A program made the position numbers and the translations under genes. Under the pieces are notes generated by a model. It was given only the letters and a program-made list of their open reading frames with translations. It was not told the DNA's origin and did not search any database. 64,000 nt of DNA, from positions 4,588,001 to 4,652,000 of the forward strand of contig NZ_CP155619.1 of the NCBI RefSeq assembly GCF_039697315.1. The letters run 5' to 3'. The stretch is from Pseudomonas abietaniphila (GTDB lineage: Bacteria > Pseudomonadota > Gammaproteobacteria > Pseudomonadales > Pseudomonadaceae). This document shows positions 55,738 through 64,000 of this stretch, one piece after another. Each line of letters starts with the position of its first letter. Position 1 is the first letter of the stretch.

Positions 55738-56817
55738 TCAGACAGCAGCGGCGATGGCTTTGCCCAAGGCTTCGGTATTGCCGGTCCCGCCGATGTCCGC
55801 CGTGAGCGGGGCGTGCTCAGGCCCCATCGCCAGCACGGTTTCGATGGCGGCGAGTACGGCTGCCCCTGCTTCCGGATGACCCAGGTGTTCAAGCATCATC
55901 GCCCCGCACCAGATCTGGCCGATCGGGTTGGCGATGCCTTTGCCGGCGATGTCGGGCGCCGAACCGTGCACCGGCTCGAACAGGCTCGGGAAGTTGCGTT
56001 CCGGGTTGATGTTGGCCGATGGCGCGATGCCGATCGTACCGGTGCACGCCGGGCCCAGGTCCGACAGGATGTCGCCGAACAGGTTGCTCGCCACCACCAC
56101 GTCGAACCAGTCAGGGTGCAGAACGAAGTTCGCGGTGAGGATATCGATGTGGTACTTGTCGACGTTCACTTCAGGGTACTTTTTGCCCATTTCGGCAGCG
56201 CGTTCGTCCCAGTACGGCATGGTAATCGCGATGCCGTTGGACTTGGTGGCCGACGTCAGGTGTTTCTTTGGCCGACTCTGCGCGAGGTCATAAGCGAACT
56301 TCAGGATACGGTCGACGCCAACGCGGGTCATGACCGTTTCTTGCAGCACGATCTCCCGGTCCGTGCCCGGAAACATCTTGCCGCCGACGCTGGAGTATTC
56401 GCCTTCGGTGTTCTCCCGTACCACCCAGAAGTCGATGTCGCCAGGCTTGCGATTGGCGAGCGGCGCCTTGACCCCGGGCATCAGACGGCAGGGGCGCAGA
56501 TTGACGTATTGGTCGAATTCTCGGCGAAACTGGAGCAACGAGTCCCACAGCGAAATGTGATCCGGCACCACGTCAGGCCAGCCGACGGCACCGAAGTAAA
56601 TCGCGTCGTACCCCTTGAGAATGTCAAACCAGTCGTCGGGCATCATCTTGCCGTGGGCCAGGTAGTAATCGGCGCTGGCGAAGTCGAACCAGTCCCATTG
56701 CAATTCCAGGTTGTGCCTGGCCGCCACCGCGTCCAGCACGCGAACACCCTCAGGCATGACTTCCTTGCCGATGCCGTCGCCGGGGATCACTGCAATTTTG
56801 TACCGGGGTTTGCTCAT
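55738..56817 (-). CDS. Tartrate/D-malate dehydrogenase (isopropylmalate dehydrogenase family)
   Basis: 359 residues, Mg/NAD beta-decarboxylating dehydrogenase. Motifs: AVIPGDGIGKEV, NLRPCRLMPGV (substrate Arg), VRENTEGEYSSVGG, and the metal/NAD region NLFGDILSDLGPA and EPVHGSAPDIAGKGIANP. Sequence style fits TtuC/DmlA, acting on tartrate or D-malate rather than LeuB. AGGAG precedes the ATG. A LysR gene is divergent 108 bases away, the usual DmlR-like arrangement. Confidence 0.88.
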   Translation of the reverse strand: MSKPRYKIAVIPGDGIGKEVMPEGVRVLDAVAARHNLELQWDWFDFASADYYLAHGKMMPDDWFDILKGYDAIYFGAVGWPDVVPDHISLWDSLLQFRREFDQYVNLRPCRLMPGVKAPLANRKPGDIDFWVVRENTEGEYSSVGGKMFPGTDREIVLQETVMTRVGVDRILKFAYDLAQSRPKKHLTSATKSNGIAITMPYWDERAAEMGKKYPEVNVDKYHIDILTANFVLHPDWFDVVVASNLFGDILSDLGPACTGTIGIAPSANINPERNFPSLFEPVHGSAPDIAGKGIANPIGQIWCGAMMLEHLGHPEAGAAVLAAIETVLAMGPEHAPLTADIGGTGNTEALGKAIAAAV

Positions 56818-56925
56818 GGAATTCGACTCCTGGGATTGTTGAGGAACGGTTCCAGTGTATGGCGCGTTTCTGGATTAATAATTAGTCTTGTTCGAAAGCT
56901 ATTCTTAGTTTTAAGGAAAGAATCC

Positions 56926-57837
56926 GTGAGCATGATCGACGACCTGAGTTTCTTTCAGCAGGTGGCGAGCCGGGGCAGCCTGACCGAAGTCGCGCGTCAT
57001 CTGGGGCTGTCATTGCCTGCGGTCAGCAAACGGCTGAGCCAACTGGAGGCGCGCCTGGGCGTGCAGTTGCTCCAGCGCACCACCCGACGTCTGTCGCTGA
57101 CCCCGGAAGGGACGTTGTACCTGGAAGGCGGGCGGCCGATCCTGCGTCAGCTGGAAGAACTCGAGAGTGCGCTCGATAGCCGTCAACCCACTCTGAAGGG
57201 GCGGTTACGGATCAACGGAACGCTGGGCTTCGGCCGCCAACATCTGGCGCCCGTAGTGTCCAGCTTCGCTCGCCTGCACCCCGAACTTGAGATTTCCCTT
57301 GAACTCACGAGCCAGCCGCTGAGCGTGCTGGATGACCAGTTCGATATCGGCGTGTGCATGGGTGAACCGCCTGACTCCCGGCTGATCGGTGTTCGCCTCC
57401 TGGAGAATCCACGCATCCTCTGCGCGTCTCCGAAATACCTTGAAGCTATGCCTGCGTTGACTCGAGTTGCTGATTTGGCGCAGCACAACTGCATCGTGCT
57501 GAGGCAATTCGGCAGCGACTACGCCATCTGGCGGTTCAGCAAGGACGGCCAGGATTACGCGCACAAGGTCAGCGGTACGTTGTCGAGCAATGATGGTGAA
57601 GTCGCGCTGAGCCTTGCGCTGGATGGGCATGGGCTGATCCTGCGTTCGCGCTGGAATGTGCAGGCGTCTCTTGAGAAAGGCCTGCTGCAGGCGGTACTCA
57701 CCGATTATCAAGCACCCTCGGCCGATATTTTCGCGGTGTACCAGCACCGTCGGCATATCCCGCAACGGATCTCGGTGTTTGCCCGATATCTGGCGCAGGA
57801 ACTGGCCGAGCGCTTGCCGTTCGCGGCGATTCAGTGA
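56926..57837 (+). CDS. LysR-family regulator (DmlR-like)
   Basis: 303 residues. The winged HTH is SLTEVARHLGLSLPAVSKRLSQLE; the rest is a periplasmic-binding-like effector domain. Start GTG 56926 lies 5 bases after AAGGAAAG; ATG 56932 is an alternative. It is divergent from the tartrate/malate dehydrogenase gene and probably activates it in response to the substrate. Confidence 0.9.
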   Translation: MSMIDDLSFFQQVASRGSLTEVARHLGLSLPAVSKRLSQLEARLGVQLLQRTTRRLSLTPEGTLYLEGGRPILRQLEELESALDSRQPTLKGRLRINGTLGFGRQHLAPVVSSFARLHPELEISLELTSQPLSVLDDQFDIGVCMGEPPDSRLIGVRLLENPRILCASPKYLEAMPALTRVADLAQHNCIVLRQFGSDYAIWRFSKDGQDYAHKVSGTLSSNDGEVALSLALDGHGLILRSRWNVQASLEKGLLQAVLTDYQAPSADIFAVYQHRRHIPQRISVFARYLAQELAERLPFAAIQ

Positions 57838-58055
57838 GTGATTGGCCATCACCTGGAGCAGCGCGCGTGCGTATGACTCCAGGTTATGGTCGGCCTGACT
57901 AATCGTGCATTGCCCCCCGATGTCATGCTCTTGTAACGTCGAAATGTCCCGCTCGGTCGAACAATAAAATCAAACCTGAGCAAAGCACTGCGGTGCAGGG
58001 TGTTCAGTCGAGGTTTTAACGCTGCCGAATTAATCTACGTCCAGGATGATTTGCC

Positions 58056-59105
58056 ATGAAAACCTTGTCTGTCACTGCAGCTGTCGGTTCCGTCATTTCC
58101 CTGTTGAGTCTGGCTGTCGCGTGCGCAACGCCGGCCATTGCCGATGAGATCACTTTCGTCTCCCAAGGGGGCTCCTACCAGGAAGCCCAGACCAAGGCGA
58201 TTCTGGACCCCGCTGCAAAAAATCTGAAGATGACCATCAAGCAGGACAGCGCCCCGGATGCCTGGCCGATGGTCAAGGCGCAGGGCGAGGCGAAGAAACC
58301 GGTTTGGGACGTGATTGATACACCGCCTTCCAATTGTGTGCGTGGGGGTAATGAAGGGCTGATCGAGCCGCTCGACCTGAGCAAGATGCCCAACGTGCAA
58401 AGCATGCCCGCAACCTACCGCACACCGTACTCGGTGGCGTATGAGTTCTATTCGTCGGTGATCGGGTACAACAAGAAGTCCCTGAAAAAAATTCCGCAGA
58501 CCTGGGCTGAGTTCTGGGACGTGAAGAACTTCCCCGGCACTCGTGCCTTGCGCAACGATCCGATGAGCACGCTGGAAGCTGCTTTGCTGTCGGACGGTGT
58601 ACCTCGCGACAAACTGTATCCGCTGGATGTTGATCGGGCCTACAAACGCCTGGAGCAGATCAAGCCCAATATCGCCGTGTGGTGGACCTCAGGTGGTCAG
58701 TCGGCGCAGTTGCTCGCCGATGGTGAGGTGGACATGCTCATGATCTGGAACGGCCGCGCAAGCGCCGTGCAGAAGAGCAACCCGGACGTCGCGTTCACCT
58801 ACAACGACGGCCTCCTGCAGAACACCCAGCTGTGCATCCTCAAGAACGCGCCCAACTACGCGGCGGCGGTGAAGTTCGTCAATGAAGCGGTGTCGCCTGA
58901 ATTGCAAGCCAATCTGCCGCTCTACATCGATTACGGCCCAGGAAATCCGGCAGCGTTTGGTACGGGGAAAATTACCGCCGAGCGCGCCAAAGAGCTACCT
59001 AGCTCGCCGGATAACGCCGCCAGGCAGGCCTTGATGTCAGAGGAGTGGTGGGCTTCGGCAGCCGGCATCGCGGCCAAGGATCGCTGGCTTAAATTTGTTC
59101 AGTAA
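58056..59105 (+). CDS. Polyamine-type (PotD-like) ABC transporter substrate-binding protein
   Basis: 349 residues with a signal peptide (SVISLLSLAVACATPAIA, cut before DEITFVS). It has the family-1/PotD fold: ITFVSQGGSYQEAQ, then WDVIDTPPS, YSVAYEFYSSVIGYNKK, IWNGRASAVQ. It should capture a polyamine-like or related small cation in the periplasm. No ATPase or permease is encoded within the window; they may lie beyond its end. AGGATGA precedes the ATG. The GMC gene follows after 15 bases. Confidence 0.87.
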   Translation: MKTLSVTAAVGSVISLLSLAVACATPAIADEITFVSQGGSYQEAQTKAILDPAAKNLKMTIKQDSAPDAWPMVKAQGEAKKPVWDVIDTPPSNCVRGGNEGLIEPLDLSKMPNVQSMPATYRTPYSVAYEFYSSVIGYNKKSLKKIPQTWAEFWDVKNFPGTRALRNDPMSTLEAALLSDGVPRDKLYPLDVDRAYKRLEQIKPNIAVWWTSGGQSAQLLADGEVDMLMIWNGRASAVQKSNPDVAFTYNDGLLQNTQLCILKNAPNYAAAVKFVNEAVSPELQANLPLYIDYGPGNPAAFGTGKITAERAKELPSSPDNAARQALMSEEWWASAAGIAAKDRWLKFVQ

Positions 59106-59120
59106 CGCCGGGACGACGAC

Positions 59121-60869
59121 ATGATCGATTACCTGATTCTGGGAGGGGGATCGGCCGGCTGCGTGCTTGCCGCCCGGCTCTCGGAGGACCCCGACAAGCA
59201 GGTGTACCTGATCGAGGCCGGACGCGACATTTCTGCGCAGACCATGCCGCCGGCGATTCGCAGCCGCTACCCCGGCCGTGCCTATCTGGACGTCAGCAAT
59301 ATCTGGCAGCGGCTGACCGCCCTGATGGGCCACCGCGCTCATGCGACACGACGTTACGAGCAGGCTCGCATCCTCGGAGGAGGGTCGGCGATCAACGCGT
59401 TGATGACCAACCGCGGCGCGCCTGCCGACTATGACGAGTGGCAGGCGTTGGGTGCTGAAGGATGGGAGTGGAGGACTTGCCTGCCGTACTTTCGCAAGCT
59501 GGAAACCGACACGGATTTCAGTGAGCCAGAGGATGCTGCCTTACATGGCCATGACGGTCCGGTAAGGATTCGACGCACGTCTGCCGAGCGACTGTCGCCG
59601 TTTGTCAAAGGCGTGATGAAGGTTTTCGGCGCACAGGGCCTGACGCACAAACTCGATCAGAACGGGCCGTGGGAAGAGGGCGTGTTTGTCGGGGCGATTG
59701 GGGTCAGTGAGCAAGGCGAGCGGATTCCAACCTCGGTGTGTTACCTCACCGATGAGGTGCGACGACGCAGTAATCTGACCATCGTGACCCACTGTGTGGT
59801 GGATCGCGTGCTGATCGATAACGGAGTTGCGGTGGGCGCCCGGGTTTTGCGACCAGGAGGCAAAGCCGAGTCGCTGATGGCCCGGGAAGTGATCGTGTCT
59901 GCCGGGGCCATTCACAGCCCTGCCGTGTTGATGCGCAGCGGAATCGGTCCGGCGGATGATCTGGTTTCGCTGGGGATCACGCCGGTCGTTGATCGGCCGG
60001 GCGTAGGCGCAAACTTGATGGAGCATCCGTCGATTGCCGTGTCTGCATTGCTGACTCGCAGAGGGCGGACTGCGTTTCCCGAGGAGCATCACGAGCAGGC
60101 CGTCGTGCGTTTCTCATCAGGGCTGCCCGGCACGGTGCCCTGCGACATGCATGGCGCGATCCTGTCCCGTTCGGGCTGGCATTCGGTCGGGTATCGCTTG
60201 GGAACGATCTTTTTCTGGGTCAACAAATCGTATTCCAGAGGTCGCCTGCGGCTGGCGTCTGCCGATCCCCATGATGAGCCTCAGGTGAGCTTCAACATGC
60301 TGTCCGATGAACGCGATCTCGAACGCTTGAAGCACGCGTTGCGATTCGGCGCTCTGGCGTTGTCGGCTGATTCGTTGGCGGGGGAACGGAGTGTGGCTTT
60401 CCCTTCCAGCTATTCGCCACGGGTGGCCAGGGTCGCCATGCCCGGTGCCTTCAACGCGGTGCAGCGTGGGGTGTTGAGTCTGTTGCTGGACGTCGCCGGA
60501 CCCCTGCGCGGATGGCTGATTCATCGGTTGGTGACTCAAGGGGTGACGGTCGAAAAACTCGTGTCCGATGACGCGGCACTGACTGACTTTGTACTGCGTA
60601 ATGTCGGCGGCACCTGGCATCCGTCCGGCACCTGTCGCATGGGTCGTGCTGATGATCCGCTGGCCGTGACCACGGGGGACGGGCGGGTGATCGGTGTCGC
60701 ACATTTGCGCGTGTGCGATGCATCGCTGATGCCTTCCATTCCTTGCGCCAACACCAACGTCCCGACCCTCATGATCGCTGAGCGAATTGCCGACCTGATC
60801 AGGGGTGACGCTGTTGATGCGGCCGAACCGGCAGATGCCGGATTGCGCGTTACGCCATCCTGCCTCTGA
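59121..60869 (+). CDS. GMC-family oxidoreductase (second copy)
   Basis: 582 residues. FAD loop YLILGGGSAGCVLAARLSED; GMC signature 1 RILGGGSAINALMTNRG; signature 2 GAIHSPAVLMRSGIGP; C-terminal WHPSGTCRMG (His) and DASLMPSIPCANTN (Asn). Its divergence from the 6.5 kb copy suggests a different alcohol substrate. It follows the binding protein by 15 bases and faces the aldehyde dehydrogenase gene convergently, so an alcohol-to-aldehyde-to-acid route is plausible. Confidence 0.88.
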   Translation: MIDYLILGGGSAGCVLAARLSEDPDKQVYLIEAGRDISAQTMPPAIRSRYPGRAYLDVSNIWQRLTALMGHRAHATRRYEQARILGGGSAINALMTNRGAPADYDEWQALGAEGWEWRTCLPYFRKLETDTDFSEPEDAALHGHDGPVRIRRTSAERLSPFVKGVMKVFGAQGLTHKLDQNGPWEEGVFVGAIGVSEQGERIPTSVCYLTDEVRRRSNLTIVTHCVVDRVLIDNGVAVGARVLRPGGKAESLMAREVIVSAGAIHSPAVLMRSGIGPADDLVSLGITPVVDRPGVGANLMEHPSIAVSALLTRRGRTAFPEEHHEQAVVRFSSGLPGTVPCDMHGAILSRSGWHSVGYRLGTIFFWVNKSYSRGRLRLASADPHDEPQVSFNMLSDERDLERLKHALRFGALALSADSLAGERSVAFPSSYSPRVARVAMPGAFNAVQRGVLSLLLDVAGPLRGWLIHRLVTQGVTVEKLVSDDAALTDFVLRNVGGTWHPSGTCRMGRADDPLAVTTGDGRVIGVAHLRVCDASLMPSIPCANTNVPTLMIAERIADLIRGDAVDAAEPADAGLRVTPSCL

Positions 60870-60944
60870 GCTCCGCCGCAGCAGGGCGTAGGGGCACGCA
60901 CCGGTCATGCCGGTGGGTGCCTGGGATGACTCAGTTGGCCTCTC

Positions 60945-62375
60945 TCAAACGCCCCATCCCACCACGCCCTTGGTTTCCAGAAACGCCTCCAGGCCCCACT
61001 CGGCATATTCGCGACCGTTGCCCGATTGCTTGTACCCGCCAAACGGCGCGCCGGCGTCCCAGTTCGGGTAGTTGATGTAGACGCTGCCCGCGCGCATCCG
61101 CAGCGCTACGTTTCGGGCTCGCGCCAGGTCTGCCGACTGCACGTAGGCGGCCAGACCAAAGACGCTGTCGTTGGCCATGCTCACGGCGTGTGCCACGTCG
61201 TCGTAGGGCTGAATCACCAGCACCGGACCGAAGATTTCTTCCCGCGAAATGGTCATGTCTTGAGTGACGTTGGCAAAGATCGTTGGCTGGACGTAATACC
61301 CTTTGGGCAAATGCGTCGGCCGACCCAAGCCCCCACACACCAGTTGCGCGCCTTCTTCGATGCCGATGCCGATCATCTTTTGAATGGCGTTGAACTGCCG
61401 CTCGCTGATGACCGGGCCCATACGGGTGGACGCGTCTTCCGGTGCGCCGAGGGTGTGAGCCAATGCAGCGCGGCGAGCGATCTCAACGGCCTGATCATGC
61501 AAGGCCGCCGGCACCAGCATGCGCGTCGGGGCATTACAGGACTGGCCGCTGTTGCCGAAGCAGCTGTCCACGCCGGCTGTGACGGCAGACACGAGGTCAA
61601 CGTCGTCGAGCAGGATGTTCGCGGATTTTCCCCCCAGCTCCTGATGCACGCGTTTGACCGTCGGCGCGGCCAACCTCGCGATCTCGATACCTGCCCGAGT
61701 GGAACCTGTGAACGACACCATGTCCACCTGAGGATGAGCCGACAGGGCTGCGCCGACGAGGGGGCCGTCACCGTTGATCAGGTTGAATACCCCGGGCGGG
61801 ACACCCGCGTCATGCATGACCTCGGCAAACAGCAAGGCGTTGATCGGGGCAATTTCGCTGGGCTTGAGCACCATGGTGCATCCGGCCGCCAATGCGGGAG
61901 CCACTTTGCAGACGATCTGGTTGATCGGCCAGTTCCAGGGAGTGATCAGGGCGACGACCCCTACCGGTTCCTGCCGGACCAGGGTGGTGCCCCGGCTTTT
62001 CTCGAATTCGAAGGTCTCCAGAGTGCGCAGCAGTTGTTCCAGGTGACGCTTGCCGATACCGGCCTGCCAGTCGTGGGAAAGCGCCTTTGGCGCGCCGACC
62101 TCTTGCAGGATGGCGTCAGCGATCTCGTCGTAGCGGTCCATGAAGGCGGCAAGAATGCTTTGCAGCAGCTGTGTGCGCTGAGCCGGTGATGTTTCCGCGA
62201 AAGAGGGAAACGCGCGCCGTGCTGCGATCACGGCGGCTTCCACGTCGTCCAGATTGCCCAAGGCGATTTCGCCGAACGCCTGCTCGGTGGCAGGGTTGAT
62301 CACCGGCAGGCGGGTGCTGCTGCAGGGTTCGACCCAGCGGCCATCGATATAAAACTTCAGGGCGTTTCGCATCAT
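60945..62375 (-). CDS. NAD(P)-dependent aldehyde dehydrogenase
   Basis: 476 residues. Motifs: ALITPWNWPINQIVCKVAPA, LKPSEIAP, SFTGSTRAGIEIA (cofactor), general-base Glu in HQELGGKSANILLDD and nucleophile Cys in CFGNSGQSCNAPTRM. ATG 62375 or 62372; no strong ribosome site. Convergent with the GMC gene and divergent from a LysR regulator, which likely controls it. Substrate unknown. Confidence 0.9.
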   Translation of the reverse strand: MMRNALKFYIDGRWVEPCSSTRLPVINPATEQAFGEIALGNLDDVEAAVIAARRAFPSFAETSPAQRTQLLQSILAAFMDRYDEIADAILQEVGAPKALSHDWQAGIGKRHLEQLLRTLETFEFEKSRGTTLVRQEPVGVVALITPWNWPINQIVCKVAPALAAGCTMVLKPSEIAPINALLFAEVMHDAGVPPGVFNLINGDGPLVGAALSAHPQVDMVSFTGSTRAGIEIARLAAPTVKRVHQELGGKSANILLDDVDLVSAVTAGVDSCFGNSGQSCNAPTRMLVPAALHDQAVEIARRAALAHTLGAPEDASTRMGPVISERQFNAIQKMIGIGIEEGAQLVCGGLGRPTHLPKGYYVQPTIFANVTQDMTISREEIFGPVLVIQPYDDVAHAVSMANDSVFGLAAYVQSADLARARNVALRMRAGSVYINYPNWDAGAPFGGYKQSGNGREYAEWGLEAFLETKGVVGWGV

Positions 62376-62521
62376 CGGGGCAGTCTCGTGGGGAGTATGA
62401 AGAAGGGGCGCACATCGGCTGGCCGGTGGCCGAAAAGCTGCGGGCGGTCGCTCGCAAGAATAGCCCCGGTTTTTTTCAGCCGGCAATTTACTAATAGTTG
62501 TGAGAGGCATAAGCTCAGGTC

Positions 62522-63469
62522 ATGTCTACTCTTCGTCGAAAGCTCCCCAGTTCCAGTTCGTTGTTCGTCTTTGAAGCCGCCGCCCGTTGTGGCAGCTTCA
62601 CCCGAGCGGCGGATGAATTGTGCGTCAGTCAGCCGGCGGTCAGTCGCATGTTGTCGCGCCTGGAAGAGCACCTGGGCGTACAGCTTTTCGAGCGGGTTCG
62701 TGGCGGTGCGCGGCTGACCGAGAGCGGCAGCATTTTGTATCGTCGGGTGCAGGAAGGGTTCAGCACCATCGAGTCGGCGATCAGTGAAATCGAAGCGAGA
62801 GCGACGGGCATCGAGACCGTCACGTTGTCGGTGTCAACCGCGTTCACCACCCATTGGCTGATGCCTCGAATGAGCCGGTTCAGTCAGCGGTTCCCCACTG
62901 TCGACATGCGATATCAGTTGATGTCCGGCAGGATCGGTGGCCCGTTGGTGGACGTTGATCTGGGCATGCGCTACCTCGACGTCGGAAGCCTGAAACCCAC
63001 GGAAAGTCTGGTCATTCCCGAAATAACGCTGCCCGTTTGCAACCCTCAATACCTGGCTGATGTGCTGCAAGGAAAGGGTAAGAAACGGTCCCCGACCCTG
63101 ATCAGCATGGACAACCAGGAACGCGAATGGGCCTCGGCTTTTGAAACGGCGGGCCGTACGGTCAACACCCTGGTGTTTTCCGATTATGCCGTGGTGGTTC
63201 AGGCTGCGTTGCTCGGCCAGGGCATGGCGCTGGGTTGGCTGAATGTGATCTCGAACTCGCTGTGCAAAGGCGAACTGGTGCCCGCGATCGATGCGTGCCG
63301 GGTCACCTCCCGTCGATGCTGTCTGGTGGTGCCGGCCAATCGTCCGGTCCGGCCGATCGTGGAAAATGTACGCGACTGGATCATCGAAGAAATGCGCGCG
63401 GACATGCTCGAAATCGACGCGCTCTACCCTCATCTGAGGTTGGGATCGATCCTCGAATCCCACCGTTGA
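62522..63469 (+). CDS. LysR-family regulator (GcvA-like)
   Basis: 315 residues. HTH SFTRAADELCVSQPAVSRMLSRLEEHLG; the effector domain begins near residue 95 (TLSVSTAFTTHWLMPRMSRF, typical of GcvA-type members). Divergent from the aldehyde dehydrogenase gene by 146 bases, and upstream of the HAD gene on the same strand. Confidence 0.9.
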   Translation: MSTLRRKLPSSSSLFVFEAAARCGSFTRAADELCVSQPAVSRMLSRLEEHLGVQLFERVRGGARLTESGSILYRRVQEGFSTIESAISEIEARATGIETVTLSVSTAFTTHWLMPRMSRFSQRFPTVDMRYQLMSGRIGGPLVDVDLGMRYLDVGSLKPTESLVIPEITLPVCNPQYLADVLQGKGKKRSPTLISMDNQEREWASAFETAGRTVNTLVFSDYAVVVQAALLGQGMALGWLNVISNSLCKGELVPAIDACRVTSRRCCLVVPANRPVRPIVENVRDWIIEEMRADMLEIDALYPHLRLGSILESHR

Positions 63470-63611
63470 GCACAGGTACCGCACCCCGAGTAGAAAAACA
63501 GTAGGTTATGCCTCCAGGGCAGGGCAAAACAGAATATTGCGCGAGAGAGCGGGCAGATAATGAGTCCGTCCAGTCAGTTTCACCCTCACGACTTTTCTTG
63601 CGGAGCGCCCT

Positions 63612-64000
63612 ATGTCTTTCAAGCAGTTCAAAGCCCTGACGTTCGACGTCGTCGGTACCCTGATCGATTTCGAAGCCGGCATCCTCGCCCATGTGCGAGA
63701 AGTCGCGGGTGACGCGGGCAAAGCCTGCACCGACGACGACATCCTGAAAGCTTACCGTGAAGCACGCGCCTCCACCGACTCCGGCTGGTGGCCCGATGAT
63801 CTGGAGCGTTGCTACCACGTCATCGCTTCCAGGCTCGGGCTGCCGGATAACGATGATTACGCCAAAGGCCTGGCGCAGTCGGTTAAAAATTTCCCTGCAT
63901 TTCCTGATTCGGTTGAAGCCCTCAAACGCCTGCGCAAACACTTCAAGCTGGTGGCGACGACCAACTCGCAGATCTGGGCGCTCAATCATATGGCCGAAAC
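63612..64000 (+). CDS. HAD hydrolase, haloacid dehalogenase type II-like (3' truncated by window)
   Basis: 129 residues visible. The N-terminus FKALTFDVVGTLIDFEAG carries the nucleophilic Asp in the FDVxGTLxD form of 2-haloacid dehalogenase-like HADs, where the second Asp of DxD is replaced (here Val). LVATTNSQ is the second HAD motif (Thr/Ser). The rest of the protein lies past position 64000. It may belong with the preceding catabolic genes. Not detected by stop-based ORF calling because the stop is outside. Confidence 0.82.
   Translation, partial: MSFKQFKALTFDVVGTLIDFEAGILAHVREVAGDAGKACTDDDILKAYREARASTDSGWWPDDLERCYHVIASRLGLPDNDDYAKGLAQSVKNFPAFPDSVEALKRLRKHFKLVATTNSQIWALNHMAE

Noticed and set aside
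55531..56925. N-terminal extension of the LysR protein
   Set aside because: It runs antisense through two dehydrogenase genes; the LysR homology begins at 56926-56932.
1..64000. CRISPR array, insertion sequence, prophage
   Set aside because: Repeats are all paired REP elements; no spacer-repeat periodicity, transposase or phage structural gene was seen.

Overview
The window is about 64 kb of Pseudomonas chromosome, most likely of the fluorescens/syringae type. Evidence: high GC, dense genes, a core gene order matching P. aeruginosa blocks (rnd-ycgL-dehydrogenase-ycgN; aceK; an MxtR-type sensor; TDT transporter; MFS-acyltransferase; BASS symporter; rdgC), and many pseudomonad REP palindromes. 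No prophage, insertion sequence or CRISPR array was seen.

Layout: 0-3.5 kb is core (dapA 3' end, bamC, an MBL hydrolase, purC, tRNA-Ser). 3.5-4.4 kb is a small accessory scar: a frameshifted HepT-like gene and an XRE regulator. 4.6-9 kb has maeA, a GMC oxidoreductase and a HigBA/NadS-like toxin-antitoxin pair. 9.2-11.5 kb has an EptA-type transferase overlapping a methyltransferase. 11.7-24.8 kb is housekeeping (rnd, ycgL, ycgN, SPOUT methyltransferase, oligopeptidase B, glutamine amidotransferase). 25.2-27.6 kb is pxpABC (5-oxoproline use). 27.6-29.7 kb is a MoxR/VWA pair, followed by a DUF4160/DUF2442-HTH pair. 30.7-35.3 kb has a DUF748 protein, cysK, lpxO and an EamA transporter behind a valine-rich upstream ORF. 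35.4-40.7 kb holds aceK converging with an MxtR/CrbS-type acetate sensor kinase. 41-46.5 kb is a transporter/phospholipid block and rdgC, followed by tRNA-Val and tRNA-Asp. 47.2-54.7 kb is nitrate assimilation: nirBD and, divergently, a nitrate reductase fused to a CysJ-like flavoprotein. 54.7-64 kb is a catabolic region (dehydrogenases, orphan binding protein, GMC oxidase, aldehyde dehydrogenase, two LysR regulators, HAD dehalogenase cut by the window end).

The most informative stretch is 50.19-50.88 kb between nirB and nasA. On both strands it reads: a -24/-12 (sigma-54) promoter, two short hairpins with six-base loops carrying A at position 1 and G at position 4, and a strong intrinsic terminator whose 5' arm is shared with the second hairpin. 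This is the arrangement expected for NasT (ANTAR) antitermination, here duplicated on the two arms of a divergent nitrate assimilation locus. The other notable candidate is the Val-rich leader ORF before the EamA transporter. Four REP sequence classes, including chimeric ones, are spread through the intergenic gaps. All functional calls come from reading the sequence; no database search was run.
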